Below are positions 10,440 through 19,329 of a stretch of 64,000 nucleotides of DNA, piece after piece. The translations under genes and the position numbers were made by a program. The DNA lies in contig CABYFG010000001.1 in the NCBI GenBank assembly GCA_902518185.1, positions 62,001 to 126,000 of the forward strand, written 5' to 3'. Position 1 is the first letter of the stretch; every line of letters starts with the position of its first letter. This stretch comes from an uncultured Pelagibacteraceae bacterium (GTDB lineage Bacteria; Pseudomonadota; Alphaproteobacteria; Pelagibacterales; Pelagibacteraceae). Under the pieces are notes generated by a model. That model was not told the DNA's origin and did no database searches. It saw only the letters and a list, made by a program, of their open reading frames with translations.

Positions 10440-11593
10440 TGATAACAAAGAATATATTCTTAAAAAGTTTTCCAAAAAAAAACAACGAAAAAAAAATAAA
10501 AAAAGAACTTAATTTAATATTAGATGAAGAAAATGAATTATTTAGATCCATGTCTAAAAAATATCATGATAGTTATAATTCAAATATTATAAAAAAAATT
10601 TGCAATAAAAGAAACATTCGTCTTATTGGAATGGGGGGATCTATTTTAGGATCCCAAGCAATTTTTAGTTTTTTAAAAGAAAAGATTAAAAAAGAAATTC
10701 ATTTCATTGATAATTTAAAACCTTTGAAAAAAAAAAATAAAAAGGGAGGATTTACAAACATCATCATTTCAAAATCTGGGAATACTTTAGAAACAATTTC
10801 GAATTCAAATATTTATATTAAAAAAAAAGATAACAATATTTTTATTACTGAAAAAAAACCAAGTTATCTTTTACAACTTGCCTACCGATTAAAAGCAGAA
10901 ATTGTAAATCATAACAATTTTATTGGGGGAAGATATTCAGTTTTATCTGAGGTGGGGATGTTGCCTGCAGAATTGATGGGACTGAGCCCAAAAAAATTTA
11001 GGCAATTTGACAGTTTGGTAAAGAATAAGAAGTTTTTACATTCATTGGTGCGAAACACAAACTCAATACTGCATTATTTAAAAAGAAAAAAATTTAACTC
11101 AGTGATCATTAATTATGATTATAGATCTGATCATTTATTTCAATGGTATCAACAACTAGTGGCTGAAAGTTTAGGAAAAAAAGGAAAAGGCATATTGCCA
11201 ATAATATCATCAATGCCTAAAGACAATCATAGTGTAATGCAACTTTATTTAGATGGATTTAAAAAAAACTTTTTTACTTTTTTTTTCTGCAATGACAAAA
11301 ATTCAAATAGATTAAATAAAACACGTTTATTTGATAATTATAAATATTTAGGTTCAAGTAAAATTAATGAGATAATGTTAAAACAGAAAAAAGCATCAGA
11401 AATTGTTTTTGCTTCACGTAACATTCCTTTCAGAAGTTTTACCATTAGAAATAGAAAAGAAGAAACCCTAGGAGAACTATTTTGTTATTTTATACTTGAG
11501 ACGATATTGTTAGGTCGTGCTCTTAATGTAAATCCTTTTGATCAACCCTCTGTAGAGTTAATCAAAAAGGAAACCAAAAAATTATTTTATTGA
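10436..11593 (+). CDS. pgi: Glucose-6-phosphate isomerase, short form
   Basis: It interconverts glucose-6-phosphate and fructose-6-phosphate. Recognisable elements are IGMGGSILG near residue 64, SKSGNTLET near 113 (sugar phosphate binding), GGRYSVLSEVGMLP near 163, catalytic Glu in QLVAESLG near 244, His in DNHSVMQLYLDG near 265 and Lys in the terminal NPFDQPSVELIKKE. Length is only 385 residues, against about 450 for short bacterial forms and about 550 for the E. coli form, with the N-terminal part most reduced. Two adjacent ATG codons (10436 and 10439) could start it. The end overlaps rsmD by 7 bases. Confidence 0.9.
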   Translation: MMITKNIFLKSFPKKNNEKKIKKELNLILDEENELFRSMSKKYHDSYNSNIIKKICNKRNIRLIGMGGSILGSQAIFSFLKEKIKKEIHFIDNLKPLKKKNKKGGFTNIIISKSGNTLETISNSNIYIKKKDNNIFITEKKPSYLLQLAYRLKAEIVNHNNFIGGRYSVLSEVGMLPAELMGLSPKKFRQFDSLVKNKKFLHSLVRNTNSILHYLKRKKFNSVIINYDYRSDHLFQWYQQLVAESLGKKGKGILPIISSMPKDNHSVMQLYLDGFKKNFFTFFFCNDKNSNRLNKTRLFDNYKYLGSSKINEIMLKQKKASEIVFASRNIPFRSFTIRNRKEETLGELFCYFILETILLGRALNVNPFDQPSVELIKKETKKLFY

Positions 11594-12153
11594 TTTAAGC
11601 CACAAAAAAATATTTGTGATATTCCATAAGTTTTTTTTTCTTTAATGCTAATAATTTCTGGAAATATATGATTTTTCTTACTATCTCTGTGTATTATGAT
11701 AATCCCTTTATATTTTAAAATATTTTTTTCAAAAATCTTTAATAAAAGTTCATTTATTTTAGTATCTTTAAAAGGCGGATCAAGAAATATTAAATCATAT
11801 TTCCGTTTAGGAATTTCAGTCTCTAAATATTCATGAATACTTATTTTTTTAATTTTACATTTTTCAATTAACCTCAAATTTTCAATATTTTTTTTCAAAA
11901 TTTCCATCACACCTAGATAGTTTTCAATGAATGTAACAAACCCTGCTTCTCTTGATAGCGCTTCTAATCCGAAGGAACCAACTCCAGAAAAGCAATCTAA
12001 AATATTGGAGTTTTTTAGGCTGAAATCAATTTTATTTGAATGTTTGATTACATTAAAAATAGATTCTTTTGTTAAGTCTTTTAAGGGTCGTGTAGTTTTA
12101 TCCTTGGGCTCCAATAATTTTTTACCTTTTAAGTATCCAGAAATAATTCTCAT
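11587..12153 (-). CDS. rsmD: 16S rRNA (guanine-966-N2)-methyltransferase RsmD
   Basis: This Rossmann-fold methyltransferase acts on 16S rRNA during 30S assembly. The 188-residue protein starts MRIISGYLKGKKL, which is typical of RsmD, has the SAM loop LDCFSGVGSFGLEALSR near residues 49-65 and the catalytic motif LDPPF near 124. Its start overlaps the purD stop by 4 bases (ATGA-type coupling) and its end overlaps the convergent pgi gene. Confidence 0.93.
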   Translation of the reverse strand: MRIISGYLKGKKLLEPKDKTTRPLKDLTKESIFNVIKHSNKIDFSLKNSNILDCFSGVGSFGLEALSREAGFVTFIENYLGVMEILKKNIENLRLIEKCKIKKISIHEYLETEIPKRKYDLIFLDPPFKDTKINELLLKIFEKNILKYKGIIIIHRDSKKNHIFPEIISIKEKKTYGISQIFFCGLNQ

Positions 12154-13415
12154 TCATCTATTACTTTATATCCAATATCTTTTCTATAGAAACCATCCTG
12201 CCAACCTAAGTTCTCTATATTTTTAATAATATTCTTTCTCGCCTTTGAAAAATTATCTGCCTTGGATACAAAATTTAAAACTCTTCCTCCTACAGAAAAT
12301 ATCCCATCATTTCTAAGTTCAGTACCTGCATGAAAACAAAGATTATTTTCATCTGTTTTAATTTTTTCAAAATTTTTAATAAGGGAATTTTTTTTATAAT
12401 CTTTTGGATAGCCTTTTGCGCACAAAACAATACTTATACTTTTTTGTGAACTCCAATTAAAATCTATTTCCTTTAGTTTTCCATCACAACAAGATAATAA
12501 GATATTTAAAAGATCTGTTTTTAATTTTGGTAAAATGGTTTGACACTCTGGGTCACCCATTCTAACATTATATTCAATGAGGTAAGGTTCATTATTCTTG
12601 ATCATTAAACCTGCATACAGGAAGCCTTTGTATTCGATATTCATTTCTTTAAGACCAAAAAGTGTAGGATTAATAATTTTGTCAATTATTTTTTTTTCTA
12701 ATTTTTGATTAATTAATCTAGATGGTGAGTAAGCCCCCATCCCACCAGTATTTTCTCCTTTATCACCTTCTTTCACTCTTTTGTGGTCTTGGGCAGTCTC
12801 GAAAGATTTAACTGTATTACCGTCAGTGACTACAAAATAACTCATTTCCTCACCATCTAAAAATTCTTCGACTAGAATATTTTTTGCTATCCCAAATTTA
12901 CCATTAAAAATTTCATCAATAGCCTGATAAGCATACTCTTTGTTATCACATATATAAACACCTTTTCCTGCAGCTAAACCATCTGCCTTGATAACAACCG
13001 GTATGTTTGAATGATTTATGAAATTCTTTGTCTCCTTAGAATTTTGAAAAATTCCAAATTTAGCAGTTGGTATTTTATATTTTTTACAGAGGTTTTTAGT
13101 GAAAATTTTTGAACCCTCTAACTGTGATGCTGCTTTATTTGGCCCAAAAATTTTAACATTTGTATTGTTAAAATAATCAACTATTCCATTTACAAGAGGT
13201 TTCTCTGGACCAACGATAAGTAAATCTATTTTGTTGATTTCCACAGCTTTTTTAATTTCTTGAAAATTTTCAATATTCACATTGAGGTTTTTAGAGATAT
13301 TTACTGTTCCAGCATTTCCTGGAAGACAATAGATATTTTTAATTCTTTTTGATTTAGTTAGACTTAAACAAATAGCATTTTCTCTTCCACCACTTCCTAT
13401 TATCCCAACATTCAT
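12150..13415 (-). CDS. purD: Phosphoribosylamine-glycine ligase (GAR synthetase)
   Basis: Second step of purine synthesis: joins glycine to phosphoribosylamine using ATP. The 421-residue protein starts MNVGIIGSGGRENAI and has an ATP-grasp core with VIKADGLAAGKGVY near residue 140, LVEEFLDGEEMSYF near 175, DHKRVKEGDKGENTGGMGAY near 210 and the metal-binding segment IEYNVRMGDPECQ near 285. Full length. It is the first gene of a purD-rsmD pair and diverges closely from the DUF2093 gene. Confidence 0.96.
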   Translation of the reverse strand: MNVGIIGSGGRENAICLSLTKSKRIKNIYCLPGNAGTVNISKNLNVNIENFQEIKKAVEINKIDLLIVGPEKPLVNGIVDYFNNTNVKIFGPNKAASQLEGSKIFTKNLCKKYKIPTAKFGIFQNSKETKNFINHSNIPVVIKADGLAAGKGVYICDNKEYAYQAIDEIFNGKFGIAKNILVEEFLDGEEMSYFVVTDGNTVKSFETAQDHKRVKEGDKGENTGGMGAYSPSRLINQKLEKKIIDKIINPTLFGLKEMNIEYKGFLYAGLMIKNNEPYLIEYNVRMGDPECQTILPKLKTDLLNILLSCCDGKLKEIDFNWSSQKSISIVLCAKGYPKDYKKNSLIKNFEKIKTDENNLCFHAGTELRNDGIFSVGGRVLNFVSKADNFSKARKNIIKNIENLGWQDGFYRKDIGYKVIDE

Positions 13416-13417
13416 GT

Positions 13418-13627
13418 ATGATTATTTATAAACTAAAAATGTATAAAAAATTAGCAAAAATAAAATATCTTCCAAATAATTTTCAAGTTTTAGAAAATGG
13501 AGATCATGTAATTTGTGCAATTTCAGGAAAGCCTATCAAAATCGATGATTTGCGTTACTGGAATGTAGAATTGCAAGAAGCATACTATTCATACATTGAA
13601 GCAGCTAAAAAAAGAGAAAAGTATTAA
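13418..13627 (+). CDS. DUF2093 family small protein
   Basis: This 69-residue protein matches the short alphaproteobacterial DUF2093 pattern: KIKYLPNNFQVLENGDHV, then CAISGKPIKIDDLRYWNVE, then QEAYYS near the C-terminus. The function is unknown. The Cys and ordered polar segments suggest a compact domain. An internal ATG at 13439 would give a 62-residue product and leave 23 bases to purD instead of 2; the conserved part begins after that point, so the start is uncertain. In other alphaproteobacteria, as I recall, DUF2093 genes neighbour waaA/lpxK, which agrees with the LPS genes next to it here. Confidence 0.85.
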   Translation: MIIYKLKMYKKLAKIKYLPNNFQVLENGDHVICAISGKPIKIDDLRYWNVELQEAYYSYIEAAKKREKY

Positions 13628-13628
13628 A

Positions 13629-14498
13629 TTATTTCCAGCGATCATGAGACCAAATCCACTCAGAGGAATTATTTTTAATAGTATTTTCAAGCCAAATATT
13701 TAGCTCTTGAGTAATATTTTCTAAGCTTTTATCTCTGTCAAAATTGAATGGTCTTGAGATTTTAACTCTAAAATTTATTTTATTTTCTCTTTCAATAATC
13801 AATGGAACTACTCTACAATTATACTTTTTTACAAATTGAGCGGGTATAGTAGTCGTATATGCTTTTTCCCCAAAAAAATTTGACTTTAATCCCTCACTTA
13901 CTCTTTGATCAATCATTAAAGCTATTGAGTAACCACTTTTAAATAAATTCAATAGGTCTCTGGTGCTTGATCTTCCTTTTTTAATTTGATTTTTACAAAT
14001 GTATTTTTTTCTCAAATATTCCATAATTTTATTTAGAAAATAATTATTCAATGGTCTATAAATTACACCAAGTTTAATTCCCTTCTTCTCCAAAGTCATA
14101 GCCATTAACTCAAAATTATCAAAGTGTCCTGAAATAAAAATTACTCTTTCATTTTTTTTTTTAATTTCATCAATAATTTCCTCACCATCAATTTTTATAT
14201 TGCTACTTATTTTTTTATTTCTAAAATTATTTAAAAAAGGATATTCTGCAAAAATCTTTCCATAATATTCCCACATACTATTTATTCTTTTTTTAATCTC
14301 AGATTCAGAAATATTTGGAAATGCTTTTTTTAAATTTTTATGAATTATTTTTTTTGATCTAAAAAAAGGTCCCACAAAAACAAAAACTTTTGCTGAAATT
14401 AAAGTTGATAACCTAACTCCTAACAATTTAAAAATAGTGAAAAAGATAATTATTAATAAAAATTCTAATAAATATCTTAAAAATTTAATTATTTTCAT
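13629..14498 (-). CDS. lpxL: Lipid A biosynthesis acyltransferase (LpxL/HtrB family)
   Basis: This membrane-anchored enzyme adds a secondary acyl chain to Kdo-lipid A. The 289-residue protein has an N-terminal hydrophobic anchor (about residues 5-25), the H-x4-E acyltransferase motif in SGHFDNFE near residue 124, and a later conserved segment LMIDQRVSEGL near 195. The C-terminus reads SSEWIWSHDRWK, matching the family ending (W-x-H-R-R-W-K). It overlaps lpxK by 14 bases at the end of the ubiA-msbA-waaA-lpxK-lpxL run. Whether it is the lauroyl (LpxL) or myristoyl (LpxM) type cannot be told. Confidence 0.87.
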   Translation of the reverse strand: MKIIKFLRYLLEFLLIIIFFTIFKLLGVRLSTLISAKVFVFVGPFFRSKKIIHKNLKKAFPNISESEIKKRINSMWEYYGKIFAEYPFLNNFRNKKISSNIKIDGEEIIDEIKKKNERVIFISGHFDNFELMAMTLEKKGIKLGVIYRPLNNYFLNKIMEYLRKKYICKNQIKKGRSSTRDLLNLFKSGYSIALMIDQRVSEGLKSNFFGEKAYTTTIPAQFVKKYNCRVVPLIIERENKINFRVKISRPFNFDRDKSLENITQELNIWLENTIKNNSSEWIWSHDRWK

Positions 14499-15378
14499 TG
14501 GATATTAGTGAAATAAATTTATTTTTTATTTTTTCAATTTGAATTATTTCAAGCTTTATTTTTACAAAATTAATAAATAATTTGAAATCTTCGTTAAGTC
14601 TTAAATAATCTTTTTCTGTGGTTAATATTTTTAAGCCATCTTTTTTAGCAAAATTTATAATTTTTTTTATATCTTTTTCTTTATAAGAATAATGATCTGG
14701 AAATTCAAAATTTTTAATAATTTTAAATTTATTTTTTTTTAATGTTTCAACAAAAGTATTATGATTACCTATCCCTGAAAAAATAACATACTTATCATTC
14801 AATTCAAATTCTTCTAAGTTCAAGATTTGGTATTTTGAGTCATAAATGGACAAAGTTGGATATTTTTGTCCTAAAAAATTTTCTAATTTTTTGTTATTAT
14901 CATCATTTCCTACAAAAAAAACATTATTGTAATTTTTTATATTTTTAAGCGGCTCTCTTAATGGTCCAGCCGGGATTATTCTTCCATTACCAATAAAATT
15001 TTTTTTATTAAAGCATGCAAATGTTAGTTCATAAAATACCTCACGGTCCTGTAGACCATCATCAAATATTGCAACTTCATAATTTTCATGTCTTGCATCT
15101 TTTAAAGCTTGTAAACGAGATTTATTGATAAAGGTTTTTCCAAATTTACTCAAAAGTTTTTGTTCATCTATTTGATTAGAATACTCTTTTTTTATAAAAC
15201 AACTTTTAACATTCAATTCATCAAATAATTTTTTAAATTCTATACTTAACGATGTTTTACCGGTTCCACCTAAATATATATTACCAACACAAATTGATTT
15301 AATTCCATCTAATTTATTTTTTTGTTTTTTCTTTAGAACAGATAATAATTGCACTAATTTCGATATTGGTAATAACAA
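14485..15378 (-). CDS. lpxK: Tetraacyldisaccharide 4'-kinase LpxK, start region frameshifted
   Basis: It phosphorylates the 4' position of the lipid A disaccharide. The Walker A motif reads NIYLGGTGKTSLS near residue 33, and FDDGLQDR near 105 is the conserved catalytic-site region. The given coordinates use a TTG start. The expected N-terminus, KKPKFWDYPEPNYISNLLLP, is present in the same frame just upstream (to about 15426) but has no start codon and is closed by TAA. An ATG at 15434-15436 would join it perfectly if the A8 run (15421-15428) were one base shorter. The true gene therefore probably spans 14485-15436 with an indel. See the matching finding. Confidence 0.9.
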   Translation of the reverse strand: MLLPISKLVQLLSVLKKKQKNKLDGIKSICVGNIYLGGTGKTSLSIEFKKLFDELNVKSCFIKKEYSNQIDEQKLLSKFGKTFINKSRLQALKDARHENYEVAIFDDGLQDREVFYELTFACFNKKNFIGNGRIIPAGPLREPLKNIKNYNNVFFVGNDDNNKKLENFLGQKYPTLSIYDSKYQILNLEEFELNDKYVIFSGIGNHNTFVETLKKNKFKIIKNFEFPDHYSYKEKDIKKIINFAKKDGLKILTTEKDYLRLNEDFKLFINFVKIKLEIIQIEKIKNKFISLISNENN

Positions 15379-16673
15379 ATTTGAAATATAATTTGGCTCT
15401 GGATAGTCCCAAAATTTAGGTTTTTTTTAAGTTCATTATATAAAATTTTGTTTATCTCTTTTAAATTTTTTTTAAGGATTGCTTGACCCATTTTTTTAAA
15501 ATCAATTTTCTTTTTTTTATTAGTAGATAAAAGTTTACCAGAAATTTGAATTAACTGTTTTAGATTTATAAATTTGTAAGTAATCTTTAATTTATCAAAA
15601 AAAGTATAAATATCTTTAAAATTATCTGTATTTGGACCATGTAAAATCTTTAAATTAAATCTTGCTGCCTCAATAGGGTTTTGACCTCCGTGGGCAATCA
15701 CTGAACCTCCAATAAAAGCAACTTTTGATATATTGAGGAATTTTTTTGTTTCCCCATAGGTATCAACTAAATAAATTTCTGTATCATTATCAATCTTCTT
15801 ATTTGATGTTCGTATCACATAATTCATTTTAAGTTTATCAAGATCAATCAATATATTTTCTAATCTTTCAATGTGTCTAGGGATTATGATAGTTAATAAA
15901 TTTTTATATTTTTCTTTTAAACTCAAATGAGCTTTCATTATAATTTTTTCTTCTCCAGGATGCGTGCTTGTTGCACAAAAAACTAATCTTTTTTTTATTG
16001 ATTTTAAAAATGATTTGCTCAAATTTATCAGATCTGGACTTAAGGTTTGACTAAATTTTAAATTTCCACAATTAATCACTTTTTTTACCTCGAGTTTTTT
16101 TAAAAATTTTTCGCTTTCAAAATTTTGGGGATATGCTGAGTGAAGATGATGAAAAATATTCTTTGAAAATTTATTAAAAAGATACCATCTTCTAAAGGAC
16201 TTAGGAGTAATTCTTGCATTTACTAAGAGTAGAGGTACGGATTTTTCCCCTAGTTTTTTAAACATACTTGGCCAAACTTCAGAATCAACAAATATTACCA
16301 TCGAAGGATTCCAATATTCTAAAAATTTTGCTGTGTAATAAAAAAAATCGATTGGAAAAAATTGATGAATAACTTTCTTAAATTTATAATTCTTAAAAAC
16401 TTTTGATGAACTTAAAGTAGAAGTAGTAACAAGAATAGTTTTTAACTTTTTATTTTTTTCTATTTCATATATTATTGGTATTATACTTTGAAGTTCCCCA
16501 ACACTTGCAGCATGTATCCAAACAAGTTTCCCCTTTTTTCTTTTTTTAGTAAAAAAACAAAACTTTTCTATAAATCTACTCTTATCTTCTTTTTTCTTCA
16601 AAAGTCTAATAATAATAATAATTGGTGAAAGTAATATAATTATAAATAATAAAAATTGGTAAAGAAAAAACAT
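15354..16673 (-). CDS. waaA: 3-deoxy-D-manno-octulosonic acid (Kdo) transferase WaaA, altered C-terminus
   Basis: This inner-membrane glycosyltransferase moves Kdo from CMP-Kdo to lipid IVA. The 439-residue reading has an N-terminal membrane anchor (about residues 3-23), the conserved segment LVWIHAASVGE near 50, FVDSEVWPSM near 128, and the GT-B donor site with FIGGSVIAHGGQNPIEAA near 320. The last 22 residues after NELKK (NLNFGTIQ... onward) do not look like family sequence: they are the lpxK N-terminus read in another frame. With one base fewer in the A8 run the protein would end NELKKT-stop, a normal end. Confidence 0.92.
   Translation of the reverse strand: MFFLYQFLLFIIILLSPIIIIIRLLKKKEDKSRFIEKFCFFTKKRKKGKLVWIHAASVGELQSIIPIIYEIEKNKKLKTILVTTSTLSSSKVFKNYKFKKVIHQFFPIDFFYYTAKFLEYWNPSMVIFVDSEVWPSMFKKLGEKSVPLLLVNARITPKSFRRWYLFNKFSKNIFHHLHSAYPQNFESEKFLKKLEVKKVINCGNLKFSQTLSPDLINLSKSFLKSIKKRLVFCATSTHPGEEKIIMKAHLSLKEKYKNLLTIIIPRHIERLENILIDLDKLKMNYVIRTSNKKIDNDTEIYLVDTYGETKKFLNISKVAFIGGSVIAHGGQNPIEAARFNLKILHGPNTDNFKDIYTFFDKLKITYKFINLKQLIQISGKLLSTNKKKKIDFKKMGQAILKKNLKEINKILYNELKKNLNFGTIQSQIIFQICYYQYRN
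15421..15428. other. T8/A8 homopolymer that shifts the waaA/lpxK junction
   Basis: Eight T on the plus strand (A8 on the coding strand) lie at the junction. With seven, waaA would stop at TAA shortly after the tract and lpxK would start at ATG 15434-15436 with a complete conserved N-terminus. With eight, both genes are disturbed at once. It is either a base-count error, a real indel, or a slippage site. Confidence 0.85.
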
Positions 16674-18412
16674 TATTCTTTTCTGACTTGCTTTTCATAA
16701 AAACTTTTATATTGCGTCGAACTCTCTAAAAGTTCATTATGTTTACCTGAAGCTAATATTTCACCTTTCTCTATAACAAATATTTTATTAGAATTAAGTA
16801 TAGTTGAGAGTCTATGTGCAATCACGATTGTGGTTTTGTCTTTTGTAAGAAGATTTAAGGCGTTTTGTATTTTTTCTTCAGTTTCTGAATCTAGAGAGGA
16901 TGTCGCCTCATCTAGTAAAATTATTGGTGTTTTTTTTAGCATTGCTCTTGCTATTGATATTCTTTGCTTTTCTCCACCTGAAAGTCTAATGCCATTCTCA
17001 CCTATTATAGTCTCATATTTATTTGGTAATTCTTTTATAAATTCTTCACAATACGATAATCTAGCAGCTTCATGTATTTCTTTATCGGTGGCATCCATAT
17101 TTGCGTATGCAATATTATTCTTTATTGTGTCATCAAATAATGTTGTATCTTGGCTAACAAGAGAAATGTGGTTCCTTAAAGATTTTATTTTCGACTCATA
17201 TATTGATTGATTATCAATTTTAATATCTCCAGCATTCACATTGTAAAATCTTGGTATTAAATTTAATATCGTTGATTTACCAGACCCGCTATGACCAACT
17301 AAAGCCGACATTTTTCCACCTTCAATATTGAGATTAATTTTATTCAATACAGTATCATTTTTTTCATCATATTTAAAAATTACATCTTCAAATTTAATAT
17401 CAGCATTTTTAATAATTAAATCTTTTGCATTTTCTTTGTCTGCTATTTCATTGTCATTATCTATAATCGGTAAAATTCTTCTTGCAGCTGATAGACCCTG
17501 ATTTACTGCCATGGTAATTGTGGCTAAGGATCTCACAGGTTGATATGCGAGCATCATGGCCGCTAAGAAAGAGAAAAAATTATTAATATCAATTTCCTCG
17601 TTTATAATAAGTCTACCAGAATAAAAAATAAGAATTGCAATCATGATACCAGTAAATGTTTCCATGATAGGAGACACTCTGATATAGACAGTCCTTATCT
17701 TTGCTGTTTTATCTTTAAGTATTTCCAAATGTTTATCTGATCGATCGATTTCATAGTATTCTTTTTGAAAAATTTTTATGAGTTTATGATTTTTAAAAAG
17801 TTCGATTAAATAGGAATTTAAAAATCCAGATCTCTCTTGTGCCTCCGTTGCAACTTTACTTATTCTTTTGCCTAATGTTTTTGCGGCTATTGTAGCGAGA
17901 GGTATCATTACTATAGAAATTAGGGATAATTTCCAATTTTGATAAAACATAACAATCAAAAGTCCTAAAAGAGTCAAACTGTCTTTAAATAAGGCAAGTA
18001 TAGCGTCACTTAACATATTAGTAATGTGTGTTACATCAAAAGTAAGGTTTGATATAAATTTTCCTGAGTGCTTAGTATCTATTAATTTAGTATCAGCTTT
18101 TATAAGTGACGAGACCATATCAAATTGAAGTATCTTTTTTATTTCTTCACCTACTTTTATCATTGTAGATTTTGCAAGGTATAGAGATATTCCTTTTGTC
18201 GCAAATGCAATAATTATAAATCCTGGTATCACAAAAATTAGTGTTTCATCTTTATCAATAAAAATTTTTTTTATTGCTGGGTCTAATAACCATGCTATTC
18301 CAGAAGTACTGACTGCAACAATTATAGAAAAAAAAGCAGAAAAGATAATTTTATTTAAAAATTTTTTTGAATAATCCTTATATAGTCTTTTAATTACAAT
18401 ACTTGATTTCAT
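16673..18412 (-). CDS. msbA: Lipid A export ABC transporter, permease and ATPase (MsbA type)
   Basis: This half-transporter flips lipid A core across the inner membrane. The 579-residue protein has six membrane segments in its first 320 residues and an ATPase domain with Walker A GHSGSGKSTI near 373, signature LSGGEKQRISIARAML near 475 and Walker B IILLDEATSSLD near 495. The stop overlaps the waaA start by one base and its start overlaps the ubiA stop by 4. Position between ubiA and waaA/lpxK/lpxL supports a lipid A substrate over a drug. Confidence 0.92.
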   Translation of the reverse strand: MKSSIVIKRLYKDYSKKFLNKIIFSAFFSIIVAVSTSGIAWLLDPAIKKIFIDKDETLIFVIPGFIIIAFATKGISLYLAKSTMIKVGEEIKKILQFDMVSSLIKADTKLIDTKHSGKFISNLTFDVTHITNMLSDAILALFKDSLTLLGLLIVMFYQNWKLSLISIVMIPLATIAAKTLGKRISKVATEAQERSGFLNSYLIELFKNHKLIKIFQKEYYEIDRSDKHLEILKDKTAKIRTVYIRVSPIMETFTGIMIAILIFYSGRLIINEEIDINNFFSFLAAMMLAYQPVRSLATITMAVNQGLSAARRILPIIDNDNEIADKENAKDLIIKNADIKFEDVIFKYDEKNDTVLNKINLNIEGGKMSALVGHSGSGKSTILNLIPRFYNVNAGDIKIDNQSIYESKIKSLRNHISLVSQDTTLFDDTIKNNIAYANMDATDKEIHEAARLSYCEEFIKELPNKYETIIGENGIRLSGGEKQRISIARAMLKKTPIILLDEATSSLDSETEEKIQNALNLLTKDKTTIVIAHRLSTILNSNKIFVIEKGEILASGKHNELLESSTQYKSFYEKQVRKE

Positions 18413-19278
18413 AAACTAAATTTTCCAATTAAAATAAAAATTAGAACTATAAAGCCAAAAGAATTGTTGCTTTTAAAAATTTTTAAACATTTACTTACGT
18501 CTTTAGAATTAAAAGCTTTTAATTGATAAAAAAACAAATGATAAAATATAATCAAACCTCCAATATAATAAATGTAATTATAATTCATGATAAAGCCTGT
18601 TAATAAATAAGATAAAATTGTTAATGAATAGCATGTAAGAATAAATTTTTTAGGATTATCTTTAAATTTTATTGATGTAGATTTAACTCCTATTATTTCA
18701 TCATCCGTTATATCTTGGTACCCATATATTGTGTCGTATCCAAGTGTCCAAAATATGGCTCCAAAATACAGAATAAAAGGAGATAATGAGATTTCATTAA
18801 CGACCGAAGTCCAACCCAATATCAAACCATAATTAAAAGTAATTCCAAGATATAATTGAGGCCAGTAAGTAAATCTTTTCATCATTGGATAAGTAAACGC
18901 TAGTGGCATAGAGCATAACGCTAAAATAATCGTGAGATGATTAAAATTTATTAAAACAATTAATGCTATTAAGCATAAAATCAAACTGTATAAACTCCCA
19001 AGAAAAATTGAGATTTTACCAGAGGCTATAGGCCTATTCTTTGTTCGAAAAACTTTTTTATCAAATTCTTTATCTATTATGTCATTTATAATGCATCCAG
19101 CAGATCTCATTAAAATCGACCCTAAAAAAAATAAAATTAAATAGAAAAAATAAACATCCAAGTTTTTAGTGAAGTCATAAGCCAAAGTAAGACCCCATGA
19201 GCAAGGCCAAAAAAGCAACATAAACCCTATTGGTTTCTTTAGTCTTATTAAATCAATAAATAAATTGATCTGGTTCAT
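18409..19278 (-). CDS. ubiA: 4-hydroxybenzoate polyprenyltransferase UbiA
   Basis: It attaches the polyprenyl tail to 4-hydroxybenzoate in ubiquinone synthesis. The 289-residue membrane protein has about eight hydrophobic segments and both Asp-rich prenyl-diphosphate sites: NDIIDKEFDKKV near residue 65 and DTIYGYQDITDDEIIG near 182. The segment RTKNRPIASG near 79 is typical of the UbiA superfamily. It is the first gene of the run leading to msbA. Ubiquinone feeds the bc1 complex encoded at 53.3-55.9 kb. Confidence 0.93.
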   Translation of the reverse strand: MNQINLFIDLIRLKKPIGFMLLFWPCSWGLTLAYDFTKNLDVYFFYLILFFLGSILMRSAGCIINDIIDKEFDKKVFRTKNRPIASGKISIFLGSLYSLILCLIALIVLINFNHLTIILALCSMPLAFTYPMMKRFTYWPQLYLGITFNYGLILGWTSVVNEISLSPFILYFGAIFWTLGYDTIYGYQDITDDEIIGVKSTSIKFKDNPKKFILTCYSLTILSYLLTGFIMNYNYIYYIGGLIIFYHLFFYQLKAFNSKDVSKCLKIFKSNNSFGFIVLIFILIGKFSL

Positions 19279-19329
19279 AAAATTTACTTGTAAATAACAA
19301 AGGCACCATTGATAATCAAACTGATTCGT

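Noticed and set aside
15354-15428. waaA and lpxK as one fused bifunctional protein
   Set aside because: A fusion would need a base count of nine in the A run; seven restores normal ends for both genes, which is the simpler reading.
19309-19329. Earlier TTG start for the DUF2721 gene
   Set aside because: The ATG at 19330 gives the family's usual N-terminus; the added seven residues have no support.
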